From Terana coerulea (Eukaryota > Basidiomycota > Agaricomycetes > Polyporales > Phanerochaetaceae): a stretch of DNA of 34,248 nt. The stretch lies in NCBI GenBank assembly GCA_024811115.1, contig JAKOGH010000563.1:1-34248 (forward strand), in the 5' to 3' direction. The first letter of the stretch is position 1. Every line of letters starts with the position of its first letter. Below the pieces are notes generated by a model. That model saw only the letters and a list, made by a program, of their open reading frames with translations. It did no database searches and was not told where the DNA came from. Shown piece by piece: positions 11,398 to 21,205 of this stretch. Both the position numbers and the translations under genes were made by a program.

Positions 11398-11644
11398 ATG
11401 CGTAGAAGATATTCTCCTCACGCACTGTTGAAAGTCCCTGCCAAACTCTTGCTGTCAACGTCCACGCCAGTCCGGCGACAACTACAAGCCGTGCACACCC
11501 GTACTACACGAGACAGGCTCACACTGGCGGTAAGTTTCATTCCATACCCATATCACTAATTGCAACAACACTTCATAGTTTCTTCCTCATGTCAAGCAAG
11601 CCACATCGTTCGCTGCCCGCGTCATACTCAACCGCCTACGTTGA
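11398..11644 (+). CDS. Possible small spliced basic protein (65 aa)
   Basis: ATG at 11398 opens an exon to 11529, followed by a 49-nt intron (11530-11578) with a strong GTAAGT donor, a CACTAAT branch-like site and a CATAG acceptor. Exon two is 11579-11644, ending in TGA. The exons join in phase 0. The product starts MRRRYSPHALLKVPAKLLL and is rich in Arg/Lys with almost no acidic residues, like a mitochondrial targeting peptide or a very small basic protein. I do not recognise a family. The support is the intron structure and the charge bias only; it could be chance, or the 5' part of a decayed larger gene. Confidence 0.35.
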
Positions 11645-12309
11645 TATTCAAAGGCCGATAGAGCGTTTGCCAACGTCAGCTCAGGCTACCTCGCTTGCTT
11701 TCTTTGATAACTTCATCTAGACCGCAACACCCGGATGTGGAGAAGAGACCGCAGATGACATCGGCCGACCCGGATGATGTTATTAACTTAACTCACGTTG
11801 ACTACCGAGGCTCGGTTACTCCCTATCCTTTGCCTCTTATTTGCTTTCTTGCTACAGTCTGCTCTAGAGCACAGATGTGTGCGTTTGTTCACTCTGCCTC
11901 CGCTGGACTCTCTTTGCGGGTTGATTGTTTTGGCTACACGGCATGCTTTTGACTCTGTACAGTATCGGCGCCCAATGAATGGTAATTGAACTATAAATAT
12001 GGCTACTCTCAGACCGTATCTGGGGTGAACTAGACCTCACAACCCTCAGATGGTCATGGAATATTGAGCAGCGAGAGCTGCAGTCCCCTACGAAAGCAAC
12101 CACACTGAGGTCACATCACAAAGTGACTTTCTCCGATTCGTCCGAATCGGGAGGTGGCGCATCAGATCTAGAAAATTTAGCTTCTTCCTTTGTAAAGCGC
12201 CAGCTGTCAGTTTCTTCCCTCGCCACACCCAAAAGAACACACTGACAGCTACGCCGCTGCCTATCGATCTGCAGTGTAGCATGGCGTGGGAAAATGCGAG
12301 CGTGGGCTG
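11645..12309. other. Intergenic / upstream regulatory region of the split gene
   Basis: No supported gene. A TATAAATA motif at about 11993-12000 could be a core promoter, but no coding sequence follows it closely; it may act as a distal start for the gene at 12412. The open stretches here have no splice-consistent structure. Confidence 0.35.
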
Positions 12310-12315
12310 TATAAA
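12310..12315 (+). promoter_or_regulatory. TATA box of the split oxygenase-like gene
   Basis: TATAAA within GGGCTGTATAAAGGGCGCG lies about 97 nt upstream of the chosen ATG at 12412. That fits a transcription start near 12340 and a leader of about 70 nt. Confidence 0.55.
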
Positions 12316-12411
12316 GGGCGCGCCAGCACGCTCGCTGCGAGGTCCCGACTCCCAAAGCCCCCGAGCCCCGACATCGGATCCGCTCATACGGCTGAGTCCA
12401 CATCGAGCGCG

Positions 12412-14501
12412 ATGAACCTACCAGTGCGAAGTGAGAGCTCTGCAAAGCCACAAGAATATATTGCTGGACATCCACAAAGCGTCAAGGTAAGTCATTTCTA
12501 TCAGTACCGAACTTTTAGCACTTGTAAAGCAAGTTGCCTATTCGTCTTCTTACGCCATTCTGTTTCTGCATGCAGAAAGCTCTCGAAACTGCGCTGAACA
12601 ACAGTAACGTTGACTACCACGCAACTTCCTCGTTTCACAAGTCGTATGTCGACGCCCCCAACCCTGTTATTCAACTCTCCGAGGTTGGTTTCGAAACCGT
12701 GGGCTTGCCACTCTGCGCAAGAGATGCAGAGGCTATCAAAGGAGTTGGCAGTCTCATTGAAACGGCTACGCGGGACCAATGGGTGGTAGATGCACAAGTG
12801 GTATGTTATAGGATTTCATCTATGGTGCATATACCCAAGCGTCATACGTGGTCTTGAGGTTACAATCCTGAATCCGGCTTGGGAAAGCTTCTTGGCGAGA
12901 GTCCTCGGAGACGTTTGCGAGACGCTTGTCGTCGACGCCTTCGACGACGTGCGTTGTTCAGAATTGCAAGAGGTTGTGTTATATGGGCCTGGCTCGCAGT
13001 AAGTGTCATTTGGTACTCGTGAAAAACATGCGCTGATGGGCAACGTATAGGCCTTTTTCATACCCTAAGTAAGCCAACTCGGCTCCAAGATATTTGGCAG
13101 GTTTTGGCACTTATACATCTCATCTAGCATCAATATGTCTGAAGGAGCGTTCGCGACACTGGGTATCATCCTACCTACCGCGTTGACGGGCGGCGCCGTT
13201 CATCTCGCAAACGGTGGTCTCTCCTCGACATCTGAAATCAGCCAATTCCGTACGACTGCTCTCTCATGGCACACGGGGATTCGCCCAGAAGTCCAGCTTA
13301 ACACCCCAGGGCACTGTCTAGCTTTCTTCTACCACCTGATACGCTCCGGACAGCCTCTGATCTCCACCTCAACAACATACTCCACGGCTCTTGACAGTCT
13401 TGAGGAGGTACTGCTTGCATGGCGCGACGATGACACGGGTCAAAGCCCGGAGAAGATCATCTACTTGCTAGACCACAACTACTACAGGGAGCCGGACCTG
13501 AACGAAAGCGCATTGAAAGGTAATGATACGAATAGGGCCACTCTCCTCACCGCTCTCTCCAGACAATACGGCTTCTCCGTCGGCCTCGCAACTGCACGTC
13601 TTCTCCGCTCGGGGATCGGCAAGGACAAGCGCAAACGGTCAATCCGAAGGCAGCTGGAGGACGAGTATACCTGCATGTATGGCAATGGAGACGCAGACAG
13701 CGATCAGTACGTCGACTTTGACGGGCTCTCCACAGATGCCATGAAGATCGATAACCTAGTTGATTTGGACGGCAATCGTATTTTATCTGACTTGAAGTAC
13801 AACGAGCAGACAGAACTCATCCCAGAAAATCTGAAGAAGTGCGTGCAGGACAGCAAATGTGACGAGCAGCTATATAAACCATCACCGACTTCGCTCAACG
13901 TGAGTCTGATGTCCCTTTGTCAATACGTGCAAAGCTTTATCTTCCGATGTAGCGTGGAGCGCTCGTGCGAGGTGAGACATTTTCCTTCACATATACCATA
14001 AATATTGATCAAAGCATCCCCCGCCAGAGCATCGCCATACAGTTCTTGTCATCTGGCCACAACGCAATCACTTTGCTCTTTTGTGCCCTGGATTGGATGG
14101 ATTTCGCAAGGCGTGCGAGGTGCTTTCCGAATCCTTGGGGGCGACGAGTTCGAGCAATCCTCCCCGGAAGTTCGGGACTTTGTCGAATTTATCCTTGCCC
14201 GAAAGGCCTTCGACCGCGGACGTGCCGCGGAGAGCATATGTCAAGCCGCCGTCAAGTGGAACGACCCCGAGCTCTGGGCACATGCGGCGGCGTCGTGCTC
14301 TGAGGAGGTCAACAAGAGGGCCGTCAGGGACCAGACATGTCTAACCGCTTTGGAGAAATTTGGTTGGGAGGCGATGAAGACCACCTTTGAGACGATCTTG
14401 AGCAGCGACGAACACAATACTTCGCGCCTGGGCTTCTTCAGTGCCCTCGGGAGATGGGTCACAAAGAAGGCGAAGGAAAGCTGCGACAACACTGAAGATA
14501 C
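12412..14501 (+). pseudogene. 5' half of a 2OG-Fe(II)-dioxygenase-like gene interrupted by a LINE
   Basis: Exons: 12412-12486, 12576-12800, 12859-12998, 13051-13068, 13128-13899, 13953-13971 and 14028-14501; all introns are GT-AG and phases agree. The first about 230 residues follow a large basidiomycete 2OG-Fe(II) dioxygenase-like family: WVVDAQ...LNPAWESFLARV...LQEVVLYGPGSQ...GAFATLGIILPT...TGGAVHLANG...SWHTG...GHCLAFFYHL. At the catalytic positions the expected HxD is Tyr151-Pro-Asn153, the distal His is Pro206, and the 2OG-binding Arg is Cys216, so enzymatic activity is unlikely. Downstream are EKIIYLLDHNYY...ALKGND, an acidic segment, VDLDGNRI and HTVLVIWP, then a helical region (VRDFVEFILARKAFDRG). 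The frame slips by one at G5 (14137-14141). The coding sequence stops at the LINE junction within DNTEDT. It continues at 21192. Confidence 0.75.
14488..14501 (+). repeat. LINE target-site duplication, left copy
   Basis: AACACTGAAGATAC is identical to 21192-21205. The first two A residues cannot be separated from the poly-A tail of the right copy, so the duplication is 12-14 bp. It lies in coding sequence (codons for N-T-E-D-T). Confidence 0.9.
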
Positions 14502-14503
14502 GC

Positions 14504-15650
14504 ATGCACCGCCGAACGCGAACCGGACTATCCGCGTGTCATTCGGCACGGAGTACAGGGGGGGCGAAGCGGTCTCAGGAGGAGATCGTTAAGCACTTCG
14601 AAGAAGTGACGGAGGCAACCCCGGAGGCGAAAGCCAATGGGGTCACCAACGTCTTCTGGAAGGAGGGGAGTCACGCTGACATCACCCTCCAACAGCGTTG
14701 CTCAGACGCTGTGCTGGAGAACCTCAACGCAGCAGCGTGGTGGTTCATCAGCACCCAGAATGCGGACGATCTGGCTCGGGCAACCTGGCCGGAACTAAAG
14801 CACTTCGTGGGGATCGCGGAACTGCACGTTCTTGCAGTCCCGCTCCTCAACGAGCGCACTAAAGACCACTTTAGTGCGCAGGAAATCGTCGACTCCCTGC
14901 GTGCGGGGAATGAGTGGCTCAAGGACGTTCTCCTGGAAGCGCATCAGTCTCCCAAGGCCACCTTCACTCAGCAGAGGGGGGGCACGGGTGTGTTTGTGGC
15001 GGCAATCTATGACGCCCAAAGAGGATGGATCGTTGTGGTCGACGTGGCTCTCGGGGGGCAGCGCGGTCAGGAAGGTTCAGATGCAGGGCGTCACCTACAG
15101 CGGTGGAGCTTAAGCAGCAGAAGGCGGTCACGCCCGTTCTGCACGAAGTGCTACAGGTGGGGTCACGGCACCTCCTCGTGCACCACGAAGCATGCCATGT
15201 GCATGATCTGCTCGAAGCCCTCACATGACGGGGCTTCACGAGACGTACTGCCAGCACCCTGAGTGCATGAAGTACCGAGCCGAGAACAAGGTTTGAGGCA
15301 ACCCGGGCCCGTGCCCGGTATCTCACAGCTTCTGCGCTTGCAACGCTGGCCACGCGCCGGTGTCCAAAGTGCAAGTACCACCAGCACTCGAGGGACCCTA
15401 CGTTCCTTAGGACCACCCGCCGGCATACTCGCTCGGCGGGATTTCACAGCTTCAGGGGCAAGTATAGCGGGGACCGCCCTCGCTAAAACGAGCCCAGAGG
15501 CAAGGAGGGAAGAAAGCGGGGGCGCAGGCCCTTCAGGCTCGAGATCACAGGGTGGCGTCGCGTCGGAAGGCGACGCCCTGAATGCGACCATGACCGAGGA
15601 AGGGGGGCGCCCCGCAGGCCTCCCTTCTAGAAGGGTCTAGTCTAGACGAC
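14504..15650 (+). CDS. LINE ORF1 (Gag-like, zinc knuckles), frameshifted
   Basis: RNA-binding nucleocapsid-like protein of the retrotransposon; it would coat the LINE RNA in the cytoplasmic RNP. ATG at 14504 opens the frame (MHRRTRTGLSACHS), which runs to 15262. Near 15140-15180 is a CCHC knuckle, CTKCYRWGHGTSSC (C-x2-C-x4-H-x4-C), followed by MCMICSKPSH. The frame then shifts: after KPSH, the coding-like sequence HETYCQHPECMKYRAENK continues in another frame at about 15235-15290, and further Cys/His sequence (FCACNAGHAP) follows to about 15350. A basic Arg-rich tail fades out by about 15650. The upstream part (KHFEEVTEATPEAKANGV...WWFIST) has the helical character of Tad ORF1 proteins. Confidence 0.75.
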
Positions 15651-15720
15651 ATGTACGAAAACGCGCCCAGCGGGCCGAGCTCGTTAGTAGAAAAATACGT
15701 GCACTATACCAACGTGTCTT

Positions 15721-18700
15721 ATGTATTACAATTCATTTGATGTTGATCCTGTCTCATCGCCGCCTTTAGACCTCCAGCCGGCCAGTAACATGGCAGACAT
15801 GGCGTCTAGAGAGAAAGAGCAAGCGTCCGTTAGCGCTTATAGTAACCAAAATAAAGGTACACCGAGATATCGGAGCGTATCCATTGAGGAAGTTGTGGAG
15901 GAGGATGAAAAATCCCCAACCAGTAGCATACACTCCCTACCACCAACCTTAGACGTCCGACGCATTGCGTAGACGGTACGAGAGGTGGAAGCAGAAAGTG
16001 AAAAGAGCTTGAAAGAGCCATCCGAGACGGACCGGCGCCAGCGTGTCTGATGCGGAAATAGAAACGAAGCCTGAGGCATTAAAGTGCATCAGCGCCAACG
16101 TTCAGAACTCTAGAGCGAACCTAAACATGCTCCTAGAGAGAAACCTAGACCATGACATCATATGCGTCCAGGAACCGTTCTGGGGCTTCATCAAGAATGT
16201 TGCCTCAAGTACAAACAAAGACGGTGACGAGTATCACCAGACATGCAAACACCGGAACTTCATATGTTTAGGGGCAAGCGAGACATCTAGGGTGTCCGTT
16301 TATATCAATAGAAAGTGGGCATCCACAAGCCCGCAAGTAAGACTCAGTTGCGTCAAACATCAGGACATTGTATGCGTGAGCATGCAATTCGGAGACAAGG
16401 AATTCACATTCCTTAACGTATACAATGACGGTAAAACGTTCAGTGCGGTCAAATACCTGCAGGATCATGCGGAGGATCTCCCCAATTGCATTCATGGCAG
16501 GAGATTTCAACCTGAGGCACCCGTATTGGGATTACCAGGAGCGAAACTCGTTGATTCAGGAAGAAGTAACGAGATAAGAAACAAACAATCGAGTCTAGAC
16601 CTCATTGATTTGGCGGAAACGTACATGGAGCTTGTGCTCCTAAACGATAAAAAAGGACCTGCCACGTGGGAATCGCACAATGTGAAACTGCGGAAAGGCG
16701 TCCTGGATTTAGTTTGGGTCGGCCCGAAACTTGGGGAGTACGGGAACCTTAACGTAAAAATGCATGAGCGCCGAGGAAGCGATCATGCGGTACTAGAGTG
16801 GCAAATGCCGATCGAAGTTGAGCCGGAGATTGTCCCTACCGTAAAAAGGGGGGTCTATAGAAGGCGGCATATTCGTGAAAGAAGTTAGGGCGGCGTTAAA
16901 CAACGCCCTACCTATTCGAAGAATGGTTCACGTCGGCTGATCACGTGGAGGAGTGCGGGGATAAGATCGAACAGATCTTTGAAACTCTGTGGAGGGAACA
17001 CTCTAGACCTCCAAAAAGTGCGCCAAGTCTAAATCTTGGTGGACAGGCGAGTGCAACAAGCGGGCAAGCGAGCAGCGCAATGCACTAAAACAGAGATCAG
17101 CGTGGAGGACAGAGAGGTCCAGGCTGAGAAAGAACATCATCGCATGGCCTGAACACGAGGAGGTGGGTTCATGGGCCATGAGGATTGATGAAATTGATGC
17201 GCTGTGCGACGATCACAAGGAAGTGGTCGAAAAAGCAGGCAAAAGGTTAGCTGGAGCGGTCTCCAAAGCTAAAACCAAAATGTTTGACAAGGTTATCGCC
17301 AAGTGTCATTCATCAAGAATCTGGGACATGGTCGAGTGGACCAAACCCAGAAAGGTGTCTGCGAACACAGGCCTTGTCGACAGACAGGGGAGCCAGCTGA
17401 TTCGGAAGAGAAACTAGGAAAACTCTTCCAGGAACAGTTTACACCGGAAAATCCACGAAAGGTGGATATGTCCATACCGGTGAATTTGAAACTCACGAGG
17501 AAAGAGAGTTCAAGAACTTCAGCAGGCACGAGCTGCGGAAGGAATTGGCGATCACAAGTAACTTCTCAGCGCCTGGCCCAGACAATGTGTCATGGTTCTG
17601 GCTGAAGCGCATCGTTACTGATGCGAGAGAACTCCCTATGGTGAAGAGGGAGATGAGATCGACATGGAGAGGCCCATCCTGGCTTACTTCAATGCGTGCA
17701 TAAAATTCGGGGTTCATCCCAGAATATTCAAACAGTCTAGGACTGTCGTCATTCCAAAGCCAAATAAGCCGGATTACACGAAGGCTAAGGCTTACAGACC
17801 AATAGTACTCCTAAACTGCTTAGGAAAATTATTGGAAAAGCTCATCGCCAGACGCATGCAGTTTGACGGGCAGAAGTATGGCATCATGCACCCAAATCAG
17901 TTTGGCGGCACGATGCAGCACAGCACAACGGATGCGGGCATACAACTCGTACACAACATTAAACAGGCATGGAAGCAGGGCATGGAGTCATCTGCCTTGC
18001 TTCTGGATGTCTCACAGTTTTTCCCTTCCATCAATCACGAGTTGATGGCAGGCATAATACGGAAGCAGGGCTTTAACAAGGCGCTGTGCTCTTACTTTGA
18101 GAATTACCTTGTCGACAGACAAACACAGTTCATTTTCAATGGGAAACAAATGGATCCCATGGACTTCTCGACTGGTGTCGGACAGGGGTCAGCCCTGTCT
18201 CCGATATTGACCGGATTATACATAGCGCCGTGGCTACACAAGGTGGCAGCCACGAAGCGCGTGATCAAAATATCACATGATGGCGAGGTGCACGTGCTAA
18301 GGCACGATTGGACCCCCCAAAGAGATTAAAGCGAATGGTCACGGCCATTCAATTCTTCGTGGATGATGGACTTATCCACGTAGCAGGAAAGATGGACTCT
18401 GATGACCCAGAGGACCAGTTAAAATACAACAACTTACTGCTAAAAGCAGTATTTGCGAAGTCGTATGGGGCCTCAATCGAATGGGATTGGGAGCCGAGGC
18501 AGACAAGCTAGAACTTATGCACTTCCGTAAAAAGAGTGCAGGAGAATGGTCTGAGAATGACCCGTTAGGGCCAAAGCTCAGAGTAAAAGTTGATGGGGTC
18601 ATGCACACCGTTAAACCAGCCCACAAAATGAGATACCTTGGATTCTACTTGGATCCAACGTTATCATTAGAGACCACATCAAGTTCTATGCCACCAGGGG

Positions 18701-20879
18701 CATGCAGCACGGTGAACGCCCTCAGAATGCTGGGAAATTCGAACCGGGGTTTAAGCCCAGGACAAGAGAAGGCTGTACGTTTCGTGCGTCGTACCGATCA
18801 TAACATATGGCGCCCAATTGTGGTGGCGCCCAGACTGGTCTGGACTGAAAGGCGCATGCCATCAGTTACGATTGGCCCAAAACAGGGGTGCCAGATGGAT
18901 AACGGGAGGCTTCAAAAGCACTCCCATTGGAGCGATGGAGACAATGGCAGGACTACTGCCCATTAAGCTCCAGATCGACAAGTTTATGCACAAACAGTGT
19001 TTGCGCACGAGAAGCGCTGCATGAGGGGCACGCGAGGGCACACCTCGCGGCCGGATTGGAGGGTGAACTCTACCAATATTGTCGCTCCTTTCCCATACAA
19101 GGAAAGAAAGACGAGAGATGCAGACACTCCCATGGTACACATCAACCAAAAGGGAAAGATCGGCAACGAGGACTTTGATCTCGTCAATCCTGAGTGCCGG
19201 CCGGCTGACAGGTTAATTGACGAGTATTACGATCATGACCGCATTAGCATAAACACTAAAGCGCCAACAAAGAGCTCGGAAGAGTTCCCCAAATGGCTAA
19301 AGGAGGTGTTCCTCCGAGGCTAGCAGGGCTACCAGTCGGAAACGAGGTGGTCTTCGCAGACGGGTCCCAGAAAGGACAAAAGTCATTCGAGAAACTCCGA
19401 ACAGGAGCAAGTTGGAAGGTGTACAATCGCGATGGCACCTCAAAGCAGGTTTCTTTGGCTGCGGAAATCAACTCCGTATGACAGCGGAGATGATGGCCCT
19501 GGCCAAAGGAATCAAAGAAGCTGTCAGCGATGCTGCAGATGGTATCCGCACCATACAAGTCTTCGCAGACAATATGGGAGCGATCGAGTCCATTCTCAAA
19601 CCCGGATAAGGGTAATGCCCAGATGGTTGCAGTCATGACGTGCAAAGTGGTGCAGCGCATGGTTAGACAAGAGCCCAAGAAACAAAATTGTGCTCAATTG
19701 GTGCCCGGGCCATCGCTGACGTCGCACCAGAATGAGGAAGTCGACAAGATGGCGGGAGAAGGGGCAAAGGCTGAGGCACAACCACACTATGTGTCGCAGT
19801 CTATTGCTCTGCAGTCCATGGACGAACTCACCACGAAAAGTGGATAAACATGCGCAGAGACCCTAAGTACTGCGGAAGAACGTGGAAAACACTAAGCCAA
19901 TTCCCTGAACAGAGGGTCTAAGCATGATCAGGCAAACGTCACGTGGAAATATTCCACGAACTGGTACCTGAAAACTATGGGAAAGGATCGGAAGATCTTT
20001 TCTCGCTTCGTACGCTTCAGGAGCAATCACTTCCGCATGGAGCGTACGGACAAAAGATCAATCTCCCAGATCAGGAGAAGGTCGCCCAGTGCTGGTGCAG
20101 CGGAGATGCGAAACACGTGATCATATTTTATATGATTGCAAGCTGTGGACGCGACGCTTCATCAGAGAAGGAAATCATCAATTCACAGACAGGGAATTGT
20201 TTGAGATAGCGATACGGCGAGCAAGGCACTATCCATGATGCTGATGCGCGCCGGAGAGTCTTTGCATTCACCGAGGAGGACATTGCCCTCTTTCTGAAAC
20301 TGAACCCGATGGTGGCCACCTTTAAGTGGCTAGAATTGAGGGAACAGATATACGATGACGAGCACAATGGAGTCAGGAAGGAAGACTCCTTGGCTGTTCT
20401 CAAAGCTGACCTTCATGGAAGAATCGCGCAGATTAGCGCGCTTCCAGGTGGGACATACAACACGCCCCCGGCCCTCCCTTCGCAGATGGAAGAGGGCTGA
20501 GGAACTGGTGGATTGGGAGAGACTCGATCAAATCTTTGACCAGTGGTGGGGTGGCACGCTGTCAACAATATCCCGGAAAAAGTTCGGACCAGATATTGAC
20601 GAGAAAGATGAGAATAAGCTCCTCGTCGAGTTCGGGTGGGACCTAGACACCACCCTCGCGATTGAAGAAGATCTTCGGTCGCACGAGGGTAGGGAGTGGA
20701 TTGAAAGGGAAAAGGCCCGGTTTATCGACCGGTTGCGTAAGTACCAGAAACCCACTCGCGTCATAGTGAAACCACCAAAGGCCAATATGTGGCTTGATCC
20801 TGCATGGGTGCAGGAACAGAGATATAAGTACCGTAAGGGTGCTCATCCAGACTATGTAGGGCTATATGCCTACATGTAG
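15721..20879 (+). CDS. LINE ORF2 polyprotein: endonuclease, reverse transcriptase, RNase H (frameshifted)
   Basis: Replication polyprotein of the LINE. An acidic leader starts at ATG 15721 and stops at 15970, where the frame changes. Endonuclease/exonuclease/phosphatase domain about 16075-16810: CISANVQNS, ICVQEPFWG, MAGDFNLRHPYWD (in a shifted frame near 16495-16535), LDLVWVG and GSDHAVLEW. Reverse transcriptase about 17660-18500: VVIPKPNKPDY, KAYRPIVLLNCLGKLLEK, ALLLDVSQFFPSINH, GVGQGSALSPIL, and the catalytic box FFVDDG (18355), with Val where many RTs have Ala/Met. RNase H about 19345-19800: FADGS, TAEMMALAKG, FADNMGAI and NEEVDKMAGEGAK, giving the D-E-D-D set. Near 20090-20150, C-x-ETRDHILYDCKLW is the C-terminal Cys/His motif. 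The tail ends GLYAYM at 20879. At least seven frame changes occur. Confidence 0.85.
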
Positions 20880-21175
20880 TGCGGTGTGGCTTTCTTATTT
20901 CCCTATGTGCTTAGGGTTTCTCGAGTCTCGGGTTTAAACCCGGCTCTGGGCGGGTTGTTTTCTCGGGGGCATCGGGTTTCGGGCCAGAGTGCCGCCGAAG
21001 GCCGCCCTTCCTGTCCGTAAGGGGGAAGAAAAGGGCACCTATCCCAGGGGGGGTGCCCCGGCGAGTCGACACCACGGACACACGGATTCACACTCAACGG
21101 ACCCAGTAGATACAGATCTATTAGCACCGGAGCTCATGCGGTTCGTCCCGCGCTTCGTTAACAATACCAGATTAC
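20880..21175 (+). other. LINE 3' untranslated region
   Basis: About 296 nt between the ORF2 stop and the poly-A tract, without open coding sequence. It contains C/G runs (AAGGGGGAAG, AGGGGGGGTGCC). In LINEs of this type the 3' UTR carries the signal recognised by the reverse transcriptase; no specific structure was resolved here. Confidence 0.7.
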
Positions 21176-21193
21176 AAAAAAAAAAAAAAAAAA
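21176..21193 (+). other. LINE poly-A tail (A18)
   Basis: Eighteen consecutive A residues, immediately followed by CACTGAAGATAC of the right target-site duplication. This is the hallmark of target-primed reverse transcription and fixes the 3' end of the element. Confidence 0.93.
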
Positions 21194-21205
21194 CACTGAA
21201 GATAC
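21192..21205 (+). repeat. LINE target-site duplication, right copy
   Basis: AACACTGAAGATAC is identical to 14488-14501. The base after it differs between copies (C at 21206, G at 14502), which marks the boundary. Confidence 0.9.

Larger units (their letters stand above)
14502..21191 (+). mobile_element. Tad-type non-LTR retrotransposon (LINE), near full length
   Basis: About 6.69 kb, bounded by a 14-bp target-site duplication and ending in an A18 tail (21176-21193). The order is typical of the fungal Tad clade: ORF1 with CCHC zinc knuckles, then ORF2 with apurinic-like endonuclease, reverse transcriptase, RNase H and a C-terminal Cys/His region, then a 3' UTR of about 300 bp. The first ATG of ORF1 lies two bases inside the 5' end, so a 5' UTR may have been lost by slight 5' truncation. 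Both ORFs are interrupted by frame changes, so this copy looks inactive, although perfect flanking repeats argue for a fairly recent insertion. Confidence 0.93.
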
